Origin: Bailinhaonella thermotolerans
GTDB taxonomy: Bacteria; Actinomycetota; Actinomycetes; Streptosporangiales; Streptosporangiaceae
Assembly (NCBI RefSeq): GCF_003594875.1
Contig: NZ_QZEY01000019.1
Coordinates: 105,529-169,528, forward strand
Length of the DNA: 64,000 nucleotides
Reading direction: 5' to 3'
Position numbers and translations under genes: made by a program. Shown piece by piece: positions 37,787 through 45,771 of this stretch. Every line of letters starts with the position of its first letter. The stretch's first letter is position 1. Below the pieces are notes generated by a model. It did not search any database. It was not told the DNA's origin and saw only the letters and a list, made by a program, of their open reading frames with translations.

Positions 37787-38234
37787 TCAGAGGGTGGGGT
37801 GGGTGGTGATCTCGTCGGCGGTGCGGTGGAGGGTGACGGCGTCCCATGCGGCGGCCCGGGAGTGCCGCCACGATTCCGCGGCCGGAACCTCCAGCTGAGC
37901 CCGTGGAGCTCCCGGCGCAGCGCCATGACCTCGGGGGGCAGCTCGCCGAGTCGTTCCCGTCGTGGTCGATGACGGTACGGCCCAGCTCCGGCGAGGGATA
38001 GGTCTCCAGCCCGAACCGCTCGACCAGTTCCAGGACGCGGTGCTGGTTCGGGCCGGCCCGCTGCCCGCCAGGCCGAGCTGAGGGCCGTCGGGCAGGTGGC
38101 GGGTGAGCGCGCGGCCGCCCACCCGCTCCCGGGCCCCCAGCACCGGGGCCCGGCAGCCCCCGCCCGGCCGGGTCAGCGCCGCCGTGAGCCCGGCGAACCC
38201 GGCGCCCACCCACGACCACGTCGTACACGTCCAC
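37787..38234 (-). pseudogene. decayed flavin monoamine oxidase, N-terminal remnant
   Basis: A GTG start with a G-rich ribosome site (38234) opens into DVYDVVV. Then, in other frames, come VGAGFAGLTAALT, ARERVGGRALTRHLPDGPQL, NQHRVLELVERFGLETYPSPE and AAWDAVTLHRTADEI. In order these read as the first 150 or so residues of a flavin amine oxidase. Two or more frameshifts and loss of the remaining 300 residues make it a pseudogene. It lies between the PL8 gene and the tetR 3 gene. Confidence 0.8.
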
Positions 38235-38400
38235 GAATCCCCCGCCGTCCCCCGGCCCCCCCGGCACCTGGAATGCCCCACCCCTGTCGCGGCCGCGTTC
38301 TGCGTACAGCGGGAGCCGTACGGGATCAGGGGTCGCGGCGACAGCCGTACGCGATCGGGTGTGGCGAGGGCCCTATGCCAGGGGGTGGAGGCCGGCCGGT

Positions 38401-39015
38401 TCACTGGGGCGCGGCCGGGGGCTCGCCTTCGAAGCCGTTGGCCCAGTACCGGCCGCGCAGCGACAGGTCCAGGAGCATGCGGGTGACCTCCTCGGCGGAC
38501 AGCCGGGGCGGGTCGGACTCCAGCCACCAGGCCAGCACGGCGATCTGCTCGCCGACCCAGGCCCGGGCGAGGACCTCGACGTCGATGCGCGGGGTCACGC
38601 CCAGGGCCTCGGCCCGGGCCCGGAACACCGTGGCGGCGGCGGCCGTGCGGGCGTCCACGAGCCGGCGCAGGGCCCGCCCGTCGCCCTCGCCGCGCAGGAT
38701 GACGCGGTAGGCGTCGCGTTCCTCGGCGGCGTGGCGGAACATCTCCAGGACCGGCTTGCCGCTGAACCCGACCGAGGGAGGGTTCAGCAGGGGCCGCAGC
38801 CGCTCGTCGAGCTCGGCCTGCAGGTCGGCGGCGATCTGGGTGAACAGCGCGCCCTTGTCGGTGTAGTGGCTGTAGAAGGTCGCCCGTCCCAGGTCGGCGC
38901 GCTCGGTGATGTCCTCGACCGTGATGTCGGCGTATCCCCGCTCCAGCACCAGTGCCACCAGCGCGTCGCGCAGCAGCCGGCGACTGCGCCGGCTGCGCCG
39001 GTCCTCCTGCGCCAT
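38401..39015 (-). CDS. TetR-family repressor 3
   Basis: 204 aa. N-terminal HTH (RSRRLLRDALVALVLERGYA, then ERADLGRATFYSHYTDKGALF) in the YerO/TetR_C-33-like group with a long C-terminal helical domain. The ATG follows GAGGGGAGCC. It diverges from the acyl-CoA synthetase gene and is the natural candidate to control that fatty- or aromatic-acid operon. Confidence 0.88.
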   Translation of the reverse strand: MAQEDRRSRRSRRLLRDALVALVLERGYADITVEDITERADLGRATFYSHYTDKGALFTQIAADLQAELDERLRPLLNPPSVGFSGKPVLEMFRHAAEERDAYRVILRGEGDGRALRRLVDARTAAAATVFRARAEALGVTPRIDVEVLARAWVGEQIAVLAWWLESDPPRLSAEEVTRMLLDLSLRGRYWANGFEGEPPAAPQ

Positions 39016-39073
39016 GTGGCTCCCCTCGGTGTCCGGCAGCAGTCTAGCGACCCATTGACGCCGCGCACGTTTC

Positions 39074-39088
39074 TGAACATGCTGTCCA
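39074..39088. promoter_or_regulatory. imperfect palindrome between tetR 3 and the acyl-CoA ligase gene
   Basis: TGAACATGCTGTCCA has arms TGAACA and TGTCCA matching at five of six positions, in the A/T-richer part of the divergent promoter. Weak candidate operator. Confidence 0.3.
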
Positions 39089-39122
39089 CTAACATTCGTG
39101 ATGCCTAAGAACTGGAGTGCCG

Positions 39123-40661
39123 GTGAACCTGGGCAGTTACCTCACCCGCAGCACCCTCTACTGGCCCGAACGTGAGGCGCTGGTCTGCGGGGACCGGCGG
39201 TGGACGTACCGGGAACTGGAGGCCGCCGCCAACCGCCTGGCCTCGGCGCTGCTCGCCCGCGGGGTGTCCCCCGGCGAGGCGGTGGCGACCTTCGCCGCCA
39301 ACCGCGGCGAGGCGGTGGAGACCGAGATGGCCCTCTACAAGGGCGGCTTCCTCCGGGTCCCGATCAACGCCCGCCTCGCTCCCGAGGAGGTGCGCCACAT
39401 CCTCGCCGAGGCCCGGGTCCGGGTCCTGTTCACCGACCCGGAGCGCGCCGGCCAGGCCCGCGACGCCGTACGGCGGGCAGGGGTGGACTGCGCGGTCGTG
39501 GACTACGCCGAGGACTACCCGGCCCTGCTGGCCGAGGGGGACGAGCGGCCGGTGGCCGTCGAGGTGCGCGAGGACGACCCGGCGGTGCTCAACTTCACCT
39601 CCGGCTCCACGGGGCGGCTGAAGGCGGCGGTGCAAACCCAGGGCAACCGCCTGGCGAACATGCGCAAGCTGCTCATGAACCCCGACGGGGCCTTCACCGA
39701 CCAGGAGCGCTACCTCGCCGCCGGGCCCGTCACCCACGCCGCCGGCATGGTCCTGCTCGCCGCCCTGTCGCGCGGGGCCGCGGTGGTGGTGCTGCCGCGC
39801 TGGGACGCCGGGCTCTTCCTGCGCACCGTCGAGGCCGAACGCGTCACCGGGACCCTGCTGGTGCCGCTCATGCTGAGCACCGTCCTGGCCCACCCCGCGG
39901 TCGCCACCACGGACCTGTCCAGCCTGACCCGGCTGACCGTCGGCGGCGCCCCCGTCTCGCCCAACCGGCTGCGCCAGGCGGTGGAGGTGTTCGGCCCCAT
40001 CGTCGCGCAGGGATACGGCCTGGGCGAGACCACCAGCGCCGTGACCGTGCTCACCCGGCAGGACGTCCTGACCGGGGTCACCTCCGACCCGGAGCTGCTC
40101 CTGTCCTGCGGCCGCGCGGTGTTCGACACCGAGGTCCGCGTCGTCGGCCAGGACGGCGAGCCGGTGCCCCCCGGGACCCACGGCGAGGTGGTCGTGCGCG
40201 GCCCCGACTGCGTCCGGGAGTACTGGAACGAGCCGGAGCTGTCCGCCGAGACCTTCCGCGACGGCTGGGTGCACACCGGCGACATCGGCTACCTGCGCCG
40301 GGACGGCTACCTGTTCATCGTGGACCGCAAGAAGGACATGATCATCTCGGGCGGGTTCAACGTCTACAGCAGCGAGGTCGAGGCTGTCCTGTACGACCAC
40401 CCCGCCGTGGCCGAGGCCTGCGTCGTCGGCGTCCCCGACGACACCTGGGGCGAGGCCGTCAAGGCGGTGGTGGTGCCCCGGCCGGGAGCGGAGGTCACGG
40501 CCCGGGACCTCATCGACTTCTGCGGCGGCCGCCTGTCCGGCGTCAAGAAGCCCAAGTCCGTCGATTTCGTCGCGTTCCTGCCGGTCAACCGCAACGGGAA
40601 GATCGACCGCCGCGCCGTGCGAGAGCCCTATTGGAGCGGCAGCGTCCGCAACGTCCACTGA
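39123..40661 (+). CDS. acyl-CoA synthetase (AMP-forming)
   Basis: 512 aa, ANL superfamily. Motifs in order: NFTSGSTGRLKAAV (A3/P-loop), QGYGLGETTSAVT (A5), HTGDIGYLRRDGYLFIVDRKKD (A7-A8 region), IISGGFNVYSSEVE and the C-terminal catalytic Lys in NRNGKIDRR. It activates a carboxylic acid to its CoA thioester. The GTG at 39123 has TGGAG at 5 bases; another in-frame GTG lies 6 bases upstream. It is followed within a few bases by an acyl-CoA dehydrogenase gene, so the two likely act in sequence. Confidence 0.92.
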   Translation: MNLGSYLTRSTLYWPEREALVCGDRRWTYRELEAAANRLASALLARGVSPGEAVATFAANRGEAVETEMALYKGGFLRVPINARLAPEEVRHILAEARVRVLFTDPERAGQARDAVRRAGVDCAVVDYAEDYPALLAEGDERPVAVEVREDDPAVLNFTSGSTGRLKAAVQTQGNRLANMRKLLMNPDGAFTDQERYLAAGPVTHAAGMVLLAALSRGAAVVVLPRWDAGLFLRTVEAERVTGTLLVPLMLSTVLAHPAVATTDLSSLTRLTVGGAPVSPNRLRQAVEVFGPIVAQGYGLGETTSAVTVLTRQDVLTGVTSDPELLLSCGRAVFDTEVRVVGQDGEPVPPGTHGEVVVRGPDCVREYWNEPELSAETFRDGWVHTGDIGYLRRDGYLFIVDRKKDMIISGGFNVYSSEVEAVLYDHPAVAEACVVGVPDDTWGEAVKAVVVPRPGAEVTARDLIDFCGGRLSGVKKPKSVDFVAFLPVNRNGKIDRRAVREPYWSGSVRNVH

Positions 40662-40669
40662 GGATGGCC

Positions 40670-41869
40670 ATGCCTTTCACGCTCACCCCCACCTACGACG
40701 ACAACCCCCGGCTGCGGGACCTGGTCGGCCGGCTCCGGGACTACCTCGACGGGGAGCTCGCGGAGTACGAGGCCAGGCTCGGCCTCACCCACGAGTCCCG
40801 GTACGGCAGGGACGTGCTGGAACCGGTCTGGAAGCGCAGCCGTGAACTGGGGTTCTACGGCGTCCACCTGCCACCGGAGCACGGCGGGCAGGGCCTGACC
40901 TTCACCGAACTGGCCGCGCTGAAGGAGGAGATCGGCGCCTCCGGCCGCGTCCTGCAGCTCAGCGTGCTCGGGGACATGGGCGGTCCGCTGCGCGTGGGCT
41001 CCGTCCTGCGGTACGCGACCCCGGACCAGCTCGACCGGTACCTCCTGCCGGTCATCCGAGGGGAGCGCGCCTGCTGCTTCTCGCTGACCGAGACCGGCGC
41101 CGGGTCCGACGTACGGGCCATGACGACGACGGCGACCCCCGACGGCGACGGCTGGCGCATCACCGGGCACAAGGTGTTCTCCACCGCCGGGCCGTTCGCC
41201 GACTTCTCGATCCTGATCGCCCGGGTGGCGGGCACCGTCGGCAAGGACGGCAAAGAGGCGTACGCCGCCTTCCTGGTCGACCTCGACTCCCCCGGCTGCA
41301 CCGTCCGCGACGCCCAGACCCCGATGTCCGGGCAGCACATCGAGAGCGACATCATCCTCGACGACTGCTACGTCGGCCCCGGCCAGCTCCTCGGCGAGGT
41401 GGGCGAGGGGCTGCGGATCGGACTCGGGAGGGTCACCGCCAACCGGCTCCTGCACTGCCCGACCGTCCTCGGCATGGCCCGCCGCGCGCTCGGCCTGACC
41501 ATCGAGTACGCCCGGACCCGGGAGGTCTTCGGCGGCCCCCTCGCCACCCTCCAGTCCATCCAGCACAAGATCGCCGACATGGCCACCGGCTACTACGCCG
41601 CGCGGAGCATGACCTACGACGGACTGGCCGAGCTCGACGCCGGGGGCAGGCCGCGCGCCGAGGCGTTCATGTGCAAGCTCTTCGTGGCCGAGACCGCCTT
41701 CCGCATCGCCGACGAGGCGGTGCAGATCCACGGCAAGGCCGGCCTGGTCCGCGGCTCAGAGGTGGAGTTCCTGTTCCGCGGCCTCCGCATGTTCCGCGTG
41801 CTGACCGGATCCTCCGAGATCCAGAAGAACGCCATCGCCTACCAGCTCTTCCTCGGCGACCAGGGCTGA
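40670..41869 (+). CDS. acyl-CoA dehydrogenase
   Basis: 399 aa. The three-domain ACAD fold is clear: FYGVHLPPEHGGQGL, the FAD/substrate segment FSLTETGAGSDVRAM, the middle beta domain with KVFSTAGPFADFS, and the C-terminal helices with QSIQHKIADMA, QIHGKAGLVRGSEVE and VLTGSSEIQKNAIA. It oxidises an acyl-CoA to the enoyl-CoA using FAD. The start is ATG 40670 (GAGG at 6 bases) or ATG 40664. It is co-operonic with the CoA ligase and an MFS permease. Confidence 0.92.
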   Translation: MPFTLTPTYDDNPRLRDLVGRLRDYLDGELAEYEARLGLTHESRYGRDVLEPVWKRSRELGFYGVHLPPEHGGQGLTFTELAALKEEIGASGRVLQLSVLGDMGGPLRVGSVLRYATPDQLDRYLLPVIRGERACCFSLTETGAGSDVRAMTTTATPDGDGWRITGHKVFSTAGPFADFSILIARVAGTVGKDGKEAYAAFLVDLDSPGCTVRDAQTPMSGQHIESDIILDDCYVGPGQLLGEVGEGLRIGLGRVTANRLLHCPTVLGMARRALGLTIEYARTREVFGGPLATLQSIQHKIADMATGYYAARSMTYDGLAELDAGGRPRAEAFMCKLFVAETAFRIADEAVQIHGKAGLVRGSEVEFLFRGLRMFRVLTGSSEIQKNAIAYQLFLGDQG

Positions 41870-41877
41870 GGGCTCGG

Positions 41878-43245
41878 ATGGACACCACGGCCGCCCCCCA
41901 GGCGCTGGGAGACCGCCTCGACCGGCTCCCGCTCACGTCCTTCCACCGCAAACTGGTCATCGCGCTCGCCGGGATGATCCTCTTCGAGTGGGTCGAAACC
42001 CACTCCTTCGCCTACGTCCTGCCCGCGCTGCGCGCCCAGTGGGACGCGCCCCTGTCGACCTTCGCGGCCATCGCCGCCGTCGGCTCGCTCGGCGCGTTCA
42101 CCGGGGGCGTGCTGGGCGGATACCTGGCCGACCGGATCGGCCGCCGCCGCGCGATGCTGACCTTCAGCGCCACCTACTGCACCGCCGCCGTCCTGTGCGC
42201 CCTGGTGCAGTCGCCGGGCCAGCTCATGGCGGCCCGCGCCCTGGCGTTCTTCGGCGCCCAGGGTACGGCGGTCATCGCCATCGTCACGCTGTCGGAATTC
42301 GTCCCCGCGTCAGCGCGCGGACGCCTGCAGACCCACAAGGTCCTCGTGGGCTCCCTGGGCATCCCAATCGCCGCCTGGCTGGGCTACTTCCTGATCCCGA
42401 ACTGGCCCTCCGGGTGGCGCGTGCTGTTCGGCATCGGCACGCTCGGCGCCGTCTTCGCCGTGCTCGTCTGGCGCTGGGTGCCGGAGAGCCCACGGTGGCT
42501 GATGGCCCGCGGGCAGGTGGACCGCGCGCACGAGATCGTGTGCCGAATCGAGCGCGAGTGCGGCGTCACCCCCGGCGCGTCCGCCGTACTGCACGACACC
42601 GGGCCTCCCGCGCCGCGCGCCCGCGTGACCGAACTGCTCTCGCGCGACCTCCGCGGCAGGTTCCTGCTCGCGTCGCTCATGTGGGTCACAGGCCTGCTCG
42701 CCTACTACGCCTTCACCACCTGGACGCCGACGCTGCTGTCGGAAAACGGCCTGCACCTGTCCGACACCCTGCTCCTGTCGGCCGTGCTGGCCTCCTGCGC
42801 GCCGCTGGGGGCGCTGGCCGCCGTCCCCCTCATCGACCGGTGGGACCGCCGCAAGACCCAGCTCGCCATCGGCGTGGTGCTGGCCGCCGTGCTCCTGCTG
42901 TTCAGCGTCGCCGAGTCGCACGCCGCCATCCTCGCCTTCGGCTGCCTGGTCAGCCTGCTCTTCCAGGTGGCCGTCCCCTTCCTGCAGGTCTACACCGCCG
43001 AGGTCTTCCCGACCCGGGTACGGGCCCTCGGCGCCGGCACCGCCAACGCCGTATCCCGAATAGTCAACTTCGGCGGCCCCGCCCTGGTGACCGGCGTCTA
43101 CACCACCCTCGGCTACACCCCCGTCTTCGTACTCCTGGCGACCCTCAGCGTCCTGGGCGGCTGCCTGGCCATCCTCTTCGGCCCCAGAACGACCGGCCTG
43201 CCCCTGGAATCCGTCGAATCCGCGAGCCCGACCCCACCCCGCTGA
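41878..43245 (+). CDS. MFS transporter (sugar-porter/AAHS type)
   Basis: 455 aa with 12 hydrophobic segments. It has the loop motif GGYLADRIGRRRAM, the mid-loop PESPRWLMARGQ typical of sugar porter and aromatic-acid:H+ symporters, and VFPTRVRALGAG in the second half. It probably imports the acid that is activated by the upstream ligase. It starts 9 bases after the dehydrogenase stop as third gene of the operon. Confidence 0.88.
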   Translation: MDTTAAPQALGDRLDRLPLTSFHRKLVIALAGMILFEWVETHSFAYVLPALRAQWDAPLSTFAAIAAVGSLGAFTGGVLGGYLADRIGRRRAMLTFSATYCTAAVLCALVQSPGQLMAARALAFFGAQGTAVIAIVTLSEFVPASARGRLQTHKVLVGSLGIPIAAWLGYFLIPNWPSGWRVLFGIGTLGAVFAVLVWRWVPESPRWLMARGQVDRAHEIVCRIERECGVTPGASAVLHDTGPPAPRARVTELLSRDLRGRFLLASLMWVTGLLAYYAFTTWTPTLLSENGLHLSDTLLLSAVLASCAPLGALAAVPLIDRWDRRKTQLAIGVVLAAVLLLFSVAESHAAILAFGCLVSLLFQVAVPFLQVYTAEVFPTRVRALGAGTANAVSRIVNFGGPALVTGVYTTLGYTPVFVLLATLSVLGGCLAILFGPRTTGLPLESVESASPTPPR

Positions 43246-43300
43246 CCACCGCCGTGACCCCGAGCCGCCCCGACCTTCCCGCTCTCCCAGTGACCCCGCC

Positions 43301-43335
43301 TCCGGGTACGGCTCGCCCCGCCCGCCGTACCCGGA
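43301..43335. terminator. hairpin after the MFS gene
   Basis: 11-bp perfect stem (TCCGGGTACGG with CCGTACCCGGA) around a C-rich 13-base loop, 55 bases past the operon end. There is no T tract. Confidence 0.5.
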
Positions 43336-43833
43336 GCCGGTGACCGCTTGCGCCCCGCCTAGCCATCAAGAGACAACGTGCGGGCCCGAGAAGGTCTCCT
43401 CGGCCCTGACCCCACCTGATCGCCGAGCTCGGCCCTGAACGCGGACACTCTTGTCGAGCTGCTCCGTCGTACGCGGTTGCGGCGCCGGTCAACTTTTCGC
43501 GCTTGCAGTCCCGCTCACCAGCGAATCACCGGCCGCGACTCCGCCTCACCCACAGCTTGCAAAGTCAGCGCGCCTTTCCGCGCGGCGACGGGACGCTTCG
43601 GAATCCGGGGCCCGCAACGGCTTCGCCGCCCGCTCGCCCCCTCGCGGGGCGGGAAGCGGCCGACGCACCCCGAGCGTCGGCTGCCGTCCCCTGTAGCCGA
43701 GATCGGGGGACTGAGCTTGCTGGTCGCGGCTGCCCGGATCAGGTTCCCCTTCTGGTGGGTGCATCGCAAGGGGCACCGTGCCCACCATCGGATTGACCCC
43801 TCGGGCACCTGGATGAAGGGCTGACACCACCAC
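43336..43833. other. gene-free, structured intergenic stretch
   Basis: No coding gene is supported. The part from about 43690 holds several possible stems (GGTGGG with CCCACC, CCCTTC with GAAGGG, GCCCG with CGGGC on the opposite reading). It also contains, in reverse complement at 43733-43746, the string AACCTGATCCGGG known from the 3' half of TPP riboswitches, although the rest of that riboswitch is missing. It runs into a canonical terminator on the plus strand, so an independent small RNA is possible. Confidence 0.3.
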
Positions 43834-43864
43834 AAGGGGTCCCGCGCACCGCGCGGGACCCCTT
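43834..43864 (+). terminator. intrinsic terminator
   Basis: 14-bp perfect stem AAGGGGTCCCGCGC / GCGCGGGACCCCTT with an ACC loop and a run of T on the plus strand. It lies between the end of the minus-strand GT39-like gene (43929) and the structured intergenic stretch. Confidence 0.75.
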
Positions 43865-43928
43865 TCCCGTCCCCAGGCCGGGCCCCCGTCACGCGGATCT
43901 CCGGGGCCCCTGCCCGCTGGCGGGCGTG

Positions 43929-45368
43929 TCAGACCGCCGGGGCCGGCGCGGCCACCCGGTCGTAGCGGGCCACCGTCATCGTCCCGATGTCGCGCTCGTG
44001 GACCAGGCGGAAGCCCTGGGCCAGGGCGGCCCGGACGGCGGCGGCGCGGGGGTCGGGGTCGCGGCTCGCGCGCACGACCCAGATGCTGCGGCGGGCCCCC
44101 AGGCGGGCGGCGATCTGCGCCGGGGCGGCCTCGGCCACGTCGTAGAAACCGGCGGGGGTCCGCGTCAGCGGGACCGCCAGGGGGTCGGCGGCCGGCCGCA
44201 GCGACGCCGGCAGGTAGTAGTACAGGGCGGGCCGATGCCAGGCCGGCTGGACCACCACCCCGCCGCCGGCGCGCAGATCCGGCGTCACCAGGCCGGCCAC
44301 CGCGCGAAGATCGCTGTCGTGCCCGTCCGGGCCGCGCACCTGCAGCTGCGCCGGCAGGACGGCGGCGGCCAGCACCGCCATCACCACCCGCGCGTGCGTG
44401 AGCCGCGCCAGCGCGCAGGCGGCCAGCAGGACGCAGGCCGGCAGGCAGAACAGGACGTAGCGAGGTGTCCACAGGTCGGTGAACTGGGCGGCGAACGCCA
44501 GCAGCAGCACCGGGGCCACCGCCCACACCAGCAGGAACGGCGGCGCGCCGGCGGGCCGGCCGGCCGCGGCGACGACGGCCAGCCCCGCCGCCAGGGCGGC
44601 CGAGCCGATCAGCTCCACCGGCAGCTCGGCGAGCTCGGCCAGGCCGGGGGCCGGCCAGGACAGCTGGTTCTCGCGCTGGCCCGACGCCCACCCCAGCAGC
44701 CCGGCGGCCAGCAGCGCCGGAGCGGCCACCGCGCACGCCCACCGCCGCAGCAGCATCCCGCGGCCGTCCCTGCCCATCAGGTACGCCGCGTGGGCGGGCA
44801 CGATCAGCAGGGTCAGCACGTGCAGGAGCGCCGCGGCCCCCAGCGCGGCGGCGTACCCGGCCCACACCCGGCGGCCCGGGCCGCGGCCCGGATCGGCGGC
44901 GGCCACCAGGAGCAGCGTGGCGCCCAGGACGGCCGCCAGGGCCAGGCCGTAGGGGCGGGCCTCCTGGCCGTAGCGGGTCAGCGCGGGGGTGAGGGCCATG
45001 AGCGTCCCGGCGGCCAGGCCGGCGCGGGGGGACCACAGGCGGCGCCCCAGCGCGGCGGTCATGGCGGCGGACGCGGCGGCGGCCAGCAGCGAGGGGAGCC
45101 GCAGCCACTGCTCGCTGTCCGACACCGCCGCCCAGGCCCGCATGAACACGTAGTACGGGGCCAGGATCCGGTCCTTGGCGGCCAGGAGCCCGGCGAACCG
45201 GTCGCCCGGCATGGTGGCGGCGGCCCAGGTGGCGCCCTCGTCGGCCCACAGCGCGGGCCCGGCGATCCCCCAGGTCCCGAGCGCCAGCGTCAGCAGTGCG
45301 GCCGTCAGGGCCGGGTGGGCCAGGGCCGGCCGGAGCGGGCCTCCTGTCTCGGGCGGTTCGGGGCGCAC
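43929..45368 (-). CDS. GT39-like membrane glycosyltransferase
   Basis: 479 aa with 9-11 hydrophobic segments. The first lumenal loop has ALWADEGATWAAA with the acidic pair typical of the GT-C (PMT/ArnT, GT39) superfamily, then RLPSLLAAAASAAMTAALGR, YGQEARPYGLALAA and a soluble C-terminal domain. It should transfer a sugar from a polyprenyl-phosphate donor to an extracytoplasmic acceptor. The GTG at 45368 follows GGGAGGG directly; the longer frame upstream is GC-biased noise. It diverges from the GT2 gene across a 400-base gap. Confidence 0.82.
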   Translation of the reverse strand: MRPEPPETGGPLRPALAHPALTAALLTLALGTWGIAGPALWADEGATWAAATMPGDRFAGLLAAKDRILAPYYVFMRAWAAVSDSEQWLRLPSLLAAAASAAMTAALGRRLWSPRAGLAAGTLMALTPALTRYGQEARPYGLALAAVLGATLLLVAAADPGRGPGRRVWAGYAAALGAAALLHVLTLLIVPAHAAYLMGRDGRGMLLRRWACAVAAPALLAAGLLGWASGQRENQLSWPAPGLAELAELPVELIGSAALAAGLAVVAAAGRPAGAPPFLLVWAVAPVLLLAFAAQFTDLWTPRYVLFCLPACVLLAACALARLTHARVVMAVLAAAVLPAQLQVRGPDGHDSDLRAVAGLVTPDLRAGGGVVVQPAWHRPALYYYLPASLRPAADPLAVPLTRTPAGFYDVAEAAPAQIAARLGARRSIWVVRASRDPDPRAAAVRAALAQGFRLVHERDIGTMTVARYDRVAAPAPAV

Positions 45369-45741
45369 GCGCCCTCCCTTCTTGAGTTGCGTCGGCCGGC
45401 CGCGCCACCTCTCTCCCCCGGCGGGCGCCCGCGGGGGCTGCCCGGGGCAGGCGGAGCGGGCGTGGCCGGTCACATCGAGGGGTGACCGTGGCCCGCCCCC
45501 GCCCGCTGTCAAGACATGAGCGACCACCCGCGTGAGCCGGCGCCCGGCACGTCGCGCGCCGCACCCCTCGGACGCCTCCCACCGGCGTGGCCCGGCACGC
45601 CGCGGCCCCGCCCCAACCGCCCAGGGCGCACCGGGGTGGGGCGGCGGGTGCGCGTGTGTTGACGGAGGGCGGGCCCCTCGGACGGTCGCCGGCGCGGACC
45701 AGCGCACTTCGCGCTGCCGCCGGATCAAAGAGGTGGCTCAC

Positions 45742-45771
45742 ATGCAAGAACGCGTGAAGGCGGTGCCGTGA
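45742..45771 (+). CDS. 9-aa leader peptide overlapping the GT2 start
   Basis: A strong site (AAAGAGGTG) precedes an ATG that encodes MQERVKAVP. Its TGA overlaps the GTG of the GT2 gene (GTGA). The GT2 GTG has only a weak GAAGG site of its own, so translation probably re-initiates from this short frame. The product need not have a function. Confidence 0.45.
   Translation: MQERVKAVP

Noticed and set aside
43733..43746. TPP riboswitch on the minus strand
   Set aside because: Only the AACCTGATCCGGG string matches; the CUGAGA box and the GCC-containing 3' helix are missing and no thiamine gene follows.
43336..43833. Possible c-di-AMP (ydaO-type) riboswitch on the minus strand because of GGGGTCAATCC
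   Set aside because: Other conserved blocks do not line up and no gene lies downstream on that strand.
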